From JBFLVT01 sp036804525 (GTDB taxonomy: Bacteria; Bacillota; Desulfotomaculia; Desulfotomaculales; JASEER01): DNA of 64,000 bases. Where the stretch lies: contig DAIRSE010000006.1 of assembly GCA_036804525.1 (NCBI GenBank), positions 26,970-90,969 of the forward strand, written 5' to 3'. How positions within the stretch are numbered: position 1 is the first letter of the stretch; each line of letters begins with the position of its first letter. Below, one piece after another: positions 32,404-40,483 of this stretch. Below the pieces are notes generated by a model. It saw only the letters and a program-made list of their open reading frames with translations. It was not told the DNA's origin and did not search any database. The position numbers and the translations under genes are program-made.

Positions 32404-34011
32404 CTATTCGCCGGCGGCCAGAACGGCTAAAGCGTGCAGCGCCGCCACCGCCAGGGTGCTTCCTCCCCGCCGGCCGGCCAGGCAGATATAGGGCACACCC
32501 AGTTCCATCAGTTCCCGCTTGCTTTCCTCCACATGGACGAAGCCCACCGGCATCGCCACCACCAGGGCCGGATTGACCTCCCCTTCCCGGATCATCCTGT
32601 TCAGTTCCAGGAGGGCCACCGGCGAATTGCCTACCAGCACGATGCCCCCCTCAAGGACGGGGCGGGCCATGCGCACTGCGAAGAGCGAGCGCGGCAGGCC
32701 GGCGGCCCGGGCCTCGGCAATAACGGCCGGATGGGCGATCAGGCAGTGAATGTGTTCCGGTGTGTAAGCAGGGCCCGCCAGCCGGAGCCGGCTGAGAGAA
32801 ATCCCCGCTCTGACCATATTGGCGTCGGCAAAAATAGGGGCGGCCCGTTTCAGTGCCCTTATCCCGGCCTCGACAGCCCCCGGCGAGAAGTGCACCATTC
32901 TTACCAGGCCAAAGTCCGCCGTGGTATGGACGAGCCGCCGGACCACGCTCCATTCTGCGGGCCTGTAACTGTGAGGCGGCGCTGCCAGGTCAATTCGGCG
33001 GAAGGACTCGGCCTCGATCTCCTCCCCCGACATCGGCCGCGCGTAGAGTGCATAAACCCGGCTCTTGGGCAGAAAAACCTCCGGCGTCGTCAACATACCC
33101 CTTGTTTCGCCGCCCCCGGCGGTTTCCCGGGCCGCGGTACCTACGCTTTTTCCCAGCGGCGTCTTCCCGGCACCGAGACCGGACTCCAGGGCCTTTAAAA
33201 GAGCATCCGGGTCCAACGGGGGTTTCTCGCCGTCAGCCACCCAGCCCCTGCGGCGGGCCTCATCAAAAAGGTCCAACAGCCATGGCCTGGCCAGCCCGGC
33301 AGCGGTAAGAAGGGTCTGATCCCTGAAAACCTCTGCCGGCGGTCCCTGCCCGATGACCCGGCCCCGGGCAAGCACCAGGCACCAGTCAGCGGCAGTATAG
33401 GCAAGATCAACGTCATGGGTGGAGAAAAGCACGGTCTTTCCCTGAGCCTTAAGGCGCCGAAGGAGTTCAACCATTTCCGAGGCCCCCTGCGGGTCAAGCC
33501 CGGCCGTGGGCTCGTCGCAGATCAGGACCTCCGGGTCCATAGCCAGCACCCCCGCCAGCGCCGCCCGCTTTTTTTCGCCGTGCGACAGCGCGTGCGTGGG
33601 GCGTTCGGCCAGGTTGGCGATGCCCGTTGCGGCAAGCGCTTCTTCCACGCGCCGGCGCACCTCGGTCTCGGAAAGACCGAGGTTGAGAGGGGCAAAGGAA
33701 ACATCCTGGTAGACGGTGGCCGAAAACAGCTGGGTGTCGGGGTCCTGAAAAACCATCCCCACCTGCCGCCGCAAAAGCTGCAGGCCGTGGCGGCTGTAGG
33801 ACAAAGGCCGGCCGTGAAAACACACGAACCCCCGGCTTGGCCTGTGAATGCCGACCAGGTGCAGAAACAACGTCGTCTTGCCCGCCCCGTTTGCGCCCAG
33901 GACGGCAATCTTCTCTCCCCGGCGCAGCACCGCGCTGACTTCCCGCAACCCGGGCGTACCGTCCGGATAACTGTAGGTGACCCCCCGCATTTCGAAAATA
34001 ACGTCGTTCAC
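32404..34011 (-). CDS. Fusion: cobalt ABC transporter ATPase (CbiO) + precorrin-8X methylmutase (CbiC)
   Basis: A 535-residue single reading frame holding two proteins. Residues 1-250 are CbiO, the ATPase of the cobalt ECF/Cbi transporter: Walker A GANGAGKT (39-46), signature LSHGE (142-146), Walker B VLICDE (162-167) and switch His199. A linker (~250-318, Gly/Ala/Lys-rich) leads to CbiC (~320-535), which moves the C11 methyl to C12: catalytic His362 in LVHTTADF, FADANMVRAGI, VGFVHVEESK and the C-terminal GGSTLAVAALHAL. The GTG start at 34011 overlaps the cbiQ stop (GTGA). No stop or restart site is seen in the linker. Normal cbiO and cbiC genes are separate. Confidence 0.92.
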   Translation of the reverse strand: MNDVIFEMRGVTYSYPDGTPGLREVSAVLRRGEKIAVLGANGAGKTTLFLHLVGIHRPSRGFVCFHGRPLSYSRHGLQLLRRQVGMVFQDPDTQLFSATVYQDVSFAPLNLGLSETEVRRRVEEALAATGIANLAERPTHALSHGEKKRAALAGVLAMDPEVLICDEPTAGLDPQGASEMVELLRRLKAQGKTVLFSTHDVDLAYTAADWCLVLARGRVIGQGPPAEVFRDQTLLTAAGLARPWLLDLFDEARRRGWVADGEKPPLDPDALLKALESGLGAGKTPLGKSVGTAARETAGGGETRGMLTTPEVFLPKSRVYALYARPMSGEEIEAESFRRIDLAAPPHSYRPAEWSVVRRLVHTTADFGLVRMVHFSPGAVEAGIRALKRAAPIFADANMVRAGISLSRLRLAGPAYTPEHIHCLIAHPAVIAEARAAGLPRSLFAVRMARPVLEGGIVLVGNSPVALLELNRMIREGEVNPALVVAMPVGFVHVEESKRELMELGVPYICLAGRRGGSTLAVAALHALAVLAAGE

Positions 34012-34784
34012 TGGCCGACCCCCGCCGTCACAACAGCCAGCACAAGCAGCAACCCGCCCGTGCCGGCCGACAGGGCCATGTTGCGCGCCGACAGGCAGCA
34101 CGGTCTTTCCAGCACATCCAGGCGGCCCTCGTAGCCACGCGTGGAAAGGGCAACGTACAAGCCCAAGGCGCGATGCTGCGCTCGCACAAAAAGGTTGGCA
34201 AGCAGGCAGCCGGCGGACCGCAAGCCGGCACTCGGAGTGCAGTAACCGAGACGGAGCGCCTGCGCCCTCTGCATCGCCAGCCCGGTCTCCAGGAGAACAA
34301 ACACAAAGCGATAAATGAGGGCCAGCAGATCCAGGAACAGGACCGGCACCCGGCAGCGCCGCAGGAAACTGATCAGATCACACATTGGCGTGGACAGAGC
34401 GAAAAAACACAAGGCCGAGACGGCGCCCATAGTGCGGCAAAGGACATCGCGGGCCAGGATCAAGCCTTGCGGGGCAATGCCTGCGTAAAACCCGCCGACA
34501 GCCACCCACTGTCCCTCGCAGGGAGACGTGGCGAGTACCGAAAGAGCCATCGCCGGCAGACCTGCGGCCAGGAACGCAGCAGGCACCAGCAGGAGACGCA
34601 GGTAAACCCGCCAGGGTGTGCGAACCGCACCCAGGACCAGAGCAGACATCAAGCCGAAAGCCAGCGCCGGTACCCACCAGGACTTCGCTACCAGGCAGGC
34701 GGCGAGCACCAGGAACGCCAGCACGCCTTTTTCCAGGGGATGCCTGCACGCCAGGGGGCTGCTATACGCCCACTGGTCAATCAA
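34008..34784 (-). CDS. cbiQ: Cobalt transporter transmembrane protein
   Basis: A 258-residue CbiQ, the energy-coupling T component of the cobalt transporter. It has about six hydrophobic segments and the cytoplasmic coupling motifs ALRLGYCTP (the A-x-x-x-R-G-type box) and ALSTRGYEGR, which contact the ATPase. The start is a TTG overlapping the cbiN stop (TTGA). It lies between cbiN and cbiO in the usual cbiMNQO order. Confidence 0.93.
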   Translation of the reverse strand: MIDQWAYSSPLACRHPLEKGVLAFLVLAACLVAKSWWVPALAFGLMSALVLGAVRTPWRVYLRLLLVPAAFLAAGLPAMALSVLATSPCEGQWVAVGGFYAGIAPQGLILARDVLCRTMGAVSALCFFALSTPMCDLISFLRRCRVPVLFLDLLALIYRFVFVLLETGLAMQRAQALRLGYCTPSAGLRSAGCLLANLFVRAQHRALGLYVALSTRGYEGRLDVLERPCCLSARNMALSAGTGGLLLVLAVVTAGVGQ

Positions 34785-35080
34785 CCGTCTCGCCTCCCGT
34801 TACGTCTGCATCCGAAGTAGTAGCCGATGAATCCCGCCCCCAGAGCTGCCTGCAGGGCGAAGAGCATGCTTTCGATCTCCCCGGACGGCGGCTTCCACAG
34901 GGGTTTGGCCCAGGGTTCGTAATCAGGCCTCGTTTCTGCAACGATCTCTTCGGCCCTCCCGTCCGCCCCGGCGAACATTTCTTCTGCAGAGTCACCGCCT
35001 CCGGAAACCACGAAAAAAGGCAGGACGGCCAGCAAAAACACACCGAAAACCAGCCACAAGTTTTTTAAACGACCGTTCAA
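34781..35080 (-). CDS. cbiN: Cobalt transport accessory protein
   Basis: A 99-residue CbiN with a membrane helix at each end (about 7-25 and 72-92) and an extracytoplasmic loop between them carrying FAGADGRAEEIV and YEPWAKPLW, both typical of the family. CbiN works with CbiM in ion capture. The TTG start at 35080 has GGGAGG eight bases upstream. It follows cbiM across a 223-base gap that is almost filled by a MITE-like insertion. Confidence 0.92.
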   Translation of the reverse strand: MNGRLKNLWLVFGVFLLAVLPFFVVSGGGDSAEEMFAGADGRAEEIVAETRPDYEPWAKPLWKPPSGEIESMLFALQAALGAGFIGYYFGCRRNGRRDG

Positions 35081-35110
35081 CCATCACACCTCCCGGAAAG
35101 ACCGCCAGAT

Positions 35111-35320
35111 GGGGCTGTTGAAAAACTGCGCCTGGCTTTGTCAGGCTTGCTTTTGAGCGGTCTCAGGGTAACTTCCGAAGCATAGCTGTACCCTAAAGAT
35201 GCCTATGCCAAAAACCGGTGAATTAGCTTTTTGCAGCACTTTCCTAGTACGCTCCGCGCCGGCCGGCTTCGCCTTCCGCGCCATGCTTGTTATTGAACGG
35301 CCCTCAGTTTTTCAACAGGC
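35111..35320. mobile_element. 210-bp MITE-like element with terminal inverted repeats and 6-bp target duplication
   Basis: The left end GGCTGTTGAAAAACTG (35113-35128) and the right end CAGTTTTTCAACAGGC (35305-35320) are inverted copies with one mismatch. CCAGAT occurs directly on each side (35105-35110 and 35321-35326), as a target duplication. No transposase gene fits inside. The right end is read through by cbiM and supplies its last codons GLLKN and the stop. CTGTTGAAAAACT-type ends are known from several IS families, but no family is assigned. Confidence 0.75.
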
Positions 35321-35966
35321 CCAGATCGCGCAGTTGTCTTTCGCTGTACCTGCGAAGAGCATCGAACACCAGCACGGTGAGGAGCCCCTCGCTGACGGCC
35401 AGAGGTATCTGGGTAACGGCGAAAACCGTTCCGAACTTGACCAGGGAGGCTGTAAACCCGCCGGCGGGATCGGGAAAAGCCAGAGCCAACTGTACGGATG
35501 TCGTAACGTAAGTCATCAGGTCACCACCGAAAGCCGCCGCAAAAACGGTCCAACTTAAGGGCAGGTGCAGCAGCCGGCAGAGGCGGAACAATCCGTACGC
35601 CACGAAAGGCCCTACAACGGCCATGGAAAAGGTGTTGGCCCCTAAGGTGGTGATGCCTCCATGGGCCAAAAGCAACGCCTGGAGCAATAACACGCAGCAG
35701 CCGATGACCGACATCACGGTAGGCCCGAAAAGGATTGCGCCCAGCCCGGTGCCCGTAGGATGGGAACAGCTGCCCGTAACGGAAGGCAGTTTCAGCGCGG
35801 ACAGCGCAAAGGTAAATGCTCCTGCAAGACCCAAGAGCATTCTTGCTTCGGGCCGGGCAGCGACTTTCTTCTTGATGGAGTACAGCCCGTGAGCTACAAA
35901 GGGCGCCGAGGCCGCCGTCCAAGCCAGCGCATGGCTGACAGGCAGAAAACCTTCCATAATATGCAC
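35304..35966 (-). CDS. cbiM: Cobalt transporter substrate-capture protein, C-terminus altered by MITE
   Basis: A 220-residue CbiM, the substrate-specific membrane component. The N-terminus HIMEGFLPVSHAL binds the metal ion (N-terminal amine and His2). Six or so helices follow, with SCSHPTGTGLGAILFGP, LLAHGGITTLGANTFSMAVVGP and FGGDLMTYVTTS. The GTG at 35966 is chosen because it places HIMEG at the mature N-terminus, as in the family, and AAGGGTGG lies five bases before it; the ORF is open 60 codons further up, through the riboswitch. The last five residues come from the inserted repeat, so the native end has been replaced. Confidence 0.93.
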   Translation of the reverse strand: MHIMEGFLPVSHALAWTAASAPFVAHGLYSIKKKVAARPEARMLLGLAGAFTFALSALKLPSVTGSCSHPTGTGLGAILFGPTVMSVIGCCVLLLQALLLAHGGITTLGANTFSMAVVGPFVAYGLFRLCRLLHLPLSWTVFAAAFGGDLMTYVTTSVQLALAFPDPAGGFTASLVKFGTVFAVTQIPLAVSEGLLTVLVFDALRRYSERQLRDLGLLKN

Positions 35967-36005
35967 AACGACCACCCTTTCAAACTTTTTGGCCATAAGC
36001 AGAGC

Positions 36006-36045
36006 TAAAAAAATCCCTGACCCGTCAGCAGACGAATCAGGGATT
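36006..36045 (-). terminator. Terminator of the cobalamin riboswitch
   Basis: AATCCCTGA pairs with TCAGGGATT on the minus strand, followed by TTTTTTT. It sits between the aptamer and cbiM and would end transcription when cobalamin is bound. Confidence 0.9.
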
Positions 36046-36074
36046 ACGTATTCAATCCCGGCGTTACCGACATA

Positions 36075-36270
36075 CCCCCTATTCCGCGAGGCGGGTACGC
36101 TTTTCCACCCTGGGCAGGTCTTCTGGCTTCCGGATCCTCCTACGGCCACACCTTCCCGGCAGTTTTCCGCCAGTGGATCTGTTGTGGCTTTCGTACCCGG
36201 TTACAGCGGCGGGTCCGCACCGGATTTGCACCGGTTTCCCTATTCTCCCTGCCTTTGAGCAGGGCACCCA
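36075..36270 (-). ncRNA. Cobalamin riboswitch
   Basis: Read on the minus strand it has the aptamer core GGGAAACCGGTGCAAATCCG, GCGGACCCGCCGCTGTAA and, near the 3' end, the B12 box GCCAGAAGACCTGCC. It precedes a terminator and the cbiM-to-cobS operon, which it should repress when adenosylcobalamin is plentiful. Confidence 0.96.
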
Positions 36271-36356
36271 GGATTACTACTTTATGGTGTTTGTCCAAAG
36301 TATAAGTGGCGGTAAACCGACTGTCAAGCGTAACATCGTAGAAGCTTACCGAACAA

Positions 36357-36980
36357 TCAAGCAGTAATGCTTCTGGTCCAGGATTCAGCAACTACCCGCA
36401 CGTCCCCTTGATCCCTGCCGCCGAAGGTCACGGCCACCCGGTTGATCCTGTCGACATATTCGAGGTACCGGACCAGCAGGCTTCGGACAATCTCTTCAGC
36501 CGCCACCCCCGCCGCGGACAGCGCAAGAACCTCTCTTTCCAGTTCGGGGTGTTGCAGCAACTCGTGGTTGGCACGGATAAACCCGGCTACGAATGCGGCA
36601 GTCTCGGGATAGAGCTTCGTAAGCCGGCGGCAGACAAAAGCGCGGCACATCTGCGGGCGCACCGGAGCGGTAAGCATACAACCGTCCGGCGTCCAGAACC
36701 GGCACGGGTACTTGCGCCGCTCAGCGCCGGCTACACCCGGGCATCGCTCGGCTTCCACGGTAAAGGTTTCGGGGTCCAAAACCCCCCGACTCAAGATTAA
36801 AGGCCATTGCTCCGGGAAAAAAGCTTGAACAAAGAAGATATCGGTCCAATCGAACCGGGTGTCGCAGGTGCAGCATCGCGCGTCCAGCCTCAGGCCGTGC
36901 AGCTCTTGCCACGGCTTGTGGCACTCCCGGCAGAACACTGCAGCCACCCGGGGACGCAAGCCGACGGTAAGTGTAAACAA
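36357..36980 (-). CDS. YkgJ-like cysteine-cluster protein
   Basis: A 207-residue Cys-rich protein. It has an N-terminal zinc-ribbon-like set, CRECHKPW and CCTCDTRFDW (about 16-40), and later GAERRKYPCRFWTPDGCML and PQMCRAFVCRRL (about 85-120). These resemble the spaced Cys of the YkgJ/PF03692 zinc- or iron-chelating family with an added N-terminal pair. The C-terminal 70 residues are helical. The TTG at 36980 is chosen, with GGAAGGGG nine bases upstream; an upstream open frame has no site. The gene lies between the permease and the cobalamin leader. Function is unknown. Confidence 0.65.
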   Translation of the reverse strand: MFTLTVGLRPRVAAVFCRECHKPWQELHGLRLDARCCTCDTRFDWTDIFFVQAFFPEQWPLILSRGVLDPETFTVEAERCPGVAGAERRKYPCRFWTPDGCMLTAPVRPQMCRAFVCRRLTKLYPETAAFVAGFIRANHELLQHPELEREVLALSAAGVAAEEIVRSLLVRYLEYVDRINRVAVTFGGRDQGDVRVVAESWTRSITA

Positions 36981-37051
36981 ACGCTGATCACCCCTTCCAT
37001 TTCTATGGTACAACTCCGGGGTGGTACGTGCACAAATCCCTGCCGGCAAAA

Positions 37052-37088
37052 GACTTGGGGTGCCCCACTGAATGCAGGGCACCCCAGG
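37052..37088 (-). terminator. Hairpin terminator after the amino acid permease
   Basis: TGGGGTGCCC pairs with GGGCACCCCA and is followed on the minus strand by AAGTCTTTTG. It lies 31 bases past the permease stop; the T-run is weak. Confidence 0.6.
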
Positions 37089-37118
37089 TTGCGAGCTGCG
37101 CCTCAAAAAACGTAAGCG

Positions 37119-38576
37119 TTATACTTTGAAGACATCCTCGAATCTTATTCTGGTTACAACTGTTGGAGCATAACGGTAGCCCCATAGCTTATACCAGATA
37201 ATCGGAATCACCAGTAGAGGCAAACCAATGATCACAGCCATCCGCAGGTCCGGATGCCAGGCGATGACACCAAGGGCGGCCACCTGGACCCAGATGGCAA
37301 AGTGCGTGACATAGGGGAAAAGCTTCACCTTGAACTTCAGTTTGTTAACGTCGTAACCCATTTTTTCAAGGCGGCGCCGGAAATTAAGCTGCGACCAGCA
37401 GATCGAGATCCAGGCGATGGCTCCGGAAAAACCGGACAGCCCGAGAAGAATGACGTAGATGTTACCGATGAGCCCGGGGTCCTCGTTGTAGGAGTAGACG
37501 CCCGGAACTATACACAGCCAGCAGCAGGCAATGGTAAACAGGACGGCGTTTTGCGGCACCCCGTTGCGGTTGAGCTTGGTAAACGCTTTGGGGGCCATAC
37601 CCTCCTTAGCCAGGCCGTACAGCCCGCGCACGCAGCCGTACAAGCCGCTGTTGGAACAGGAAATGGCAGCCGTAAGAACGACAAAGGAAAAGATCGCTCC
37701 TGCCCAGCCAAATCCGTAGTAATTCAGGGCGGCGGCAAAAACACTCTCTTCAACCCCGGCCTGCTCCCAGGGCAAGATCGTTACCAGCAGTAAAACAGGG
37801 ATAACATACAGGGCAATGATACGGTACGTTACGTTGCGAATGGCGATAGGCAGGGTCTTTTCCAGCTCCTTACTTTCGCCTGCCGCCAGGCCCACGATTT
37901 CCGAGCCCTGGAAGTTCACCAGGATGAGCACCATGGTCAGAAAGACGATCCAGGCCCCGTTGGGGAACAAACTTCCCGAACTCAAGAGCACCGACGACCC
38001 CAGGAAGCCTTCATGACCGATTACCCCTAAGAAGATCAGCACAGCCATGATGCAGAACCCGATGATCGCCACGATCTTGATTAAAGCCAGCCAGAATTCC
38101 GTTTCACCGAAGGTACCCACATAGAGAAGGTTGATCACCGTAATCAGCAGGCCGAAAAAGACGGCCCACCATATCGTTCCGATGCTCGGTACAAAAGTGT
38201 GCATGATGATGCCCGCGGCCACCATCTCGGACGGCACGTAGAAGACCCAGGTCAGCCAGTACGACCATCCCATGCCGCAGGCCCACGCCGGAGAGATAAA
38301 GTCCGTTGCATAGGCGATAAAGGAGCCCGAGATCGGAATATGGACAGCCAGTTCACCGAGGCACACCATGACCAGGTAAATGATGAGACCGCCCAGGAGA
38401 TAAGCCAGAAAGGCCGCTGGTCCGGTTTCGGCGACTACGGCGCCCGTCCCCAGGAAGTAGCAGCTCCCGATGATCCCGCCGAGGGCGATCAGCTGCATGT
38501 GGCGCGCCTTTAACCCGCGGCGCAGTTCAACCGGCTGTCCCGCCGTTGTTGGAACTTGACAACTTGGTACAGACAT
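37119..38576 (-). CDS. APC-superfamily amino acid permease (AAT-like)
   Basis: A 485-residue transporter with twelve predicted helices. It opens RRGLKARHMQLIALGGIIGS, the AAT-family entry motif (the same family as GabP, LysP and AroP), and has SGSFIAYATDFISPAWACGMGW in helix 3 and FQGSEIVGLAAGESKE later. The substrate cannot be told, but the cluster suggests GABA, putrescine or a related amino compound. GGAGG lies nine bases before the ATG. It follows AOR-1 by 143 bases and ends the catabolic cluster. Confidence 0.9.
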   Translation of the reverse strand: MSVPSCQVPTTAGQPVELRRGLKARHMQLIALGGIIGSCYFLGTGAVVAETGPAAFLAYLLGGLIIYLVMVCLGELAVHIPISGSFIAYATDFISPAWACGMGWSYWLTWVFYVPSEMVAAGIIMHTFVPSIGTIWWAVFFGLLITVINLLYVGTFGETEFWLALIKIVAIIGFCIMAVLIFLGVIGHEGFLGSSVLLSSGSLFPNGAWIVFLTMVLILVNFQGSEIVGLAAGESKELEKTLPIAIRNVTYRIIALYVIPVLLLVTILPWEQAGVEESVFAAALNYYGFGWAGAIFSFVVLTAAISCSNSGLYGCVRGLYGLAKEGMAPKAFTKLNRNGVPQNAVLFTIACCWLCIVPGVYSYNEDPGLIGNIYVILLGLSGFSGAIAWISICWSQLNFRRRLEKMGYDVNKLKFKVKLFPYVTHFAIWVQVAALGVIAWHPDLRMAVIIGLPLLVIPIIWYKLWGYRYAPTVVTRIRFEDVFKV

Positions 38577-38719
38577 ACTTTGGCGCCTCCAACACTTGAA
38601 AAAGAATTTTGCGCCGGCATGTGCCGGCCAATACGTTAGTTAGCCAATGGCCGACCCCCTTTTTCTTGCCGATCATTCCCACTCCCCTTGCTTGAAAGCT
38701 GCCGCAGCGAAGCCCGCTG

Positions 38720-40480
38720 TCATTTTATGTCCGGATGACCGGGAACACCCTGGCTGTTCCAGCCTCGCAGCACGTAGTACTCGTCAAGCATGCGCTCCAT
38801 TTCGCCCTTCTCGATGCCGCCTGCTGCCAGGGGTTCGTTATAAAGGCGGTCGGGCAGGGCGTCGTCGGCCCGCGAGAAACCCTCACGTATATTAAAAGAG
38901 CGCGTAAGGGAGATAATCCGACCGGCGATCTCCCTCAGCTGCGGCACAGTATACTCCCGCCCGGTAAGAGCGGCGATCATCTCACTCAGGCCGTCCCAGA
39001 GGACGAAATCCCTGAAAAAGACACAAAGGATCAGCGTGTTGAAAATGGTCAGGCGATCCTCGTAGTCGGTAAAAAGTAAAGCTTTGCCCTCGGTTGTACG
39101 GGGGTCGATAACGCCCGACAGCTCCGGTTTGTAAAAGGTGGCGCGCAAGTGGCAGGCCCCGCGGGTCGACGTCATGTAGGCCAGCCCCATGCCTTTAAGC
39201 ACGCGCGGATCATAGCCTGCCGGTTCAAGGCCCTTGACGTGGAGAGCAAGGTCCTCTAAACCCAAACGAGCAGCGGTTTCTTTGATACCGTCAGCCAAGA
39301 GGGCACCCGGGCCGCTCCGGGTCGCCATACCCGTGACCAGCTCGGCCGCCGCGGCCGCGTCCCCAAAGGCCACCCGCACGGGAAAACGGCCGCGCTCGCT
39401 GGCAGCCATGGCCAGCCCGACCAGGTTTCCGGCGGTAATAGTATCAATCCCGTAGCGGTCACAGAGGTCGTTCAGATAGATTATCTCGTCAAGCTTGTTA
39501 ATGCAGCACAAGCTGCCGAAAGCGTAAAGCGTTTCGTATTCAGGACCTTCAATCGTGAGACCCCGGCGGGGACCGTCGGGAATAGTGGTCAGCTTGGCGC
39601 ATCCCATCGGACATAGCGGGCAGGATCGCGAACGCACCTTGTAATTGGCCTGCATATACTGGCCGCTGATCTTGTCCCAGTCCTCGTATTCACCCTGAGA
39701 CCAGTAGCGCGTAGGCAGCGCCCCTGCAGCGTTCAGCAATCCGACCATCCCCGGAGTGCCTAAGGTGTTGTAGAACTTCTGGGCCGGGCTCCCCTTGCAT
39801 TCCTCGCGGAGCCGCGTAACATAAGACCTCAACCGTGCTTCATCGGCAACCGGGGCCCTCAGCTTGCCGTGGAAGACTACACCCTTACAATTCTTGCTGC
39901 CCATTACCGCGCCGAGACCGGTACGCCCGGCCGAGCGCCAGCGGTTGTTCTGCAGACAGGCAAAACGGACCAGCCTTTCTCCCGCCGGGCCGATGACAAC
40001 GGCCTGAGCGCCCTCGACACTCACCTTTGCGAGAAGTGCATCCTCAGCGGCATAGGCGTCCAGTCCCCAAAAGTCCCCGGCGTCGTGGATCACCGTTTGC
40101 TCGGGGCTGACCTCAATAAAGACCGGAGCCTCAGCGCGTCCCCTGATGATAAGGGCATCGTAGCCCGTCCCTTTAAAGGCGGGAGCCACGCGCCCCCCGG
40201 CGTACGACTCGGCGTACGCGCCGGTGAGCGGAGACCTCGCGTAAACCCCGTACCGGCTCGCCCCGGCCATGACCGTGCCCGTAGCCGGACCGTTGACAAA
40301 GATGAGGACATTGTCGGGTCCCAGCGGATCGATGCCGGGCTTGACTTCCCGCAGCAGCAGCCAAGACCCCAGGCCCTTGCCCCCCAGGAGCTTCTCGAAC
40401 CAGGAAACAGGAATGGTCTCGGTAGAACATGCGCGGGAGGTAAGGTCGACGATCACGAGCTTCCCGTAAAATCCCTTCAA
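38720..40480 (-). CDS. Aldehyde:ferredoxin oxidoreductase (AOR-1)
   Basis: A 586-residue member of the tungsten-containing AOR family, which oxidises aldehydes to acids and reduces ferredoxin. N-terminal domain: GGKGLGSWLLL, FVNGPATGTV, RYGVYARSPLTGAYAES. The [4Fe-4S] ligands are Cys287, Cys290 and Cys294 in CPLCPMGC, with the fourth in ILCVFF near 505. GPEYETLYAFGSLC and STRGACHLRA are typical pterin-region motifs. It starts with a TTG at 40480, nine bases after AGGAGGT, overlapping the intergenic end of gabT by position (4 bases apart). By context it could oxidise succinate semialdehyde from the adjacent GabT-like enzyme. Confidence 0.93.
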   Translation of the reverse strand: MKGFYGKLVIVDLTSRACSTETIPVSWFEKLLGGKGLGSWLLLREVKPGIDPLGPDNVLIFVNGPATGTVMAGASRYGVYARSPLTGAYAESYAGGRVAPAFKGTGYDALIIRGRAEAPVFIEVSPEQTVIHDAGDFWGLDAYAAEDALLAKVSVEGAQAVVIGPAGERLVRFACLQNNRWRSAGRTGLGAVMGSKNCKGVVFHGKLRAPVADEARLRSYVTRLREECKGSPAQKFYNTLGTPGMVGLLNAAGALPTRYWSQGEYEDWDKISGQYMQANYKVRSRSCPLCPMGCAKLTTIPDGPRRGLTIEGPEYETLYAFGSLCCINKLDEIIYLNDLCDRYGIDTITAGNLVGLAMAASERGRFPVRVAFGDAAAAAELVTGMATRSGPGALLADGIKETAARLGLEDLALHVKGLEPAGYDPRVLKGMGLAYMTSTRGACHLRATFYKPELSGVIDPRTTEGKALLFTDYEDRLTIFNTLILCVFFRDFVLWDGLSEMIAALTGREYTVPQLREIAGRIISLTRSFNIREGFSRADDALPDRLYNEPLAAGGIEKGEMERMLDEYYVLRGWNSQGVPGHPDIK

Positions 40481-40483
40481 GCC

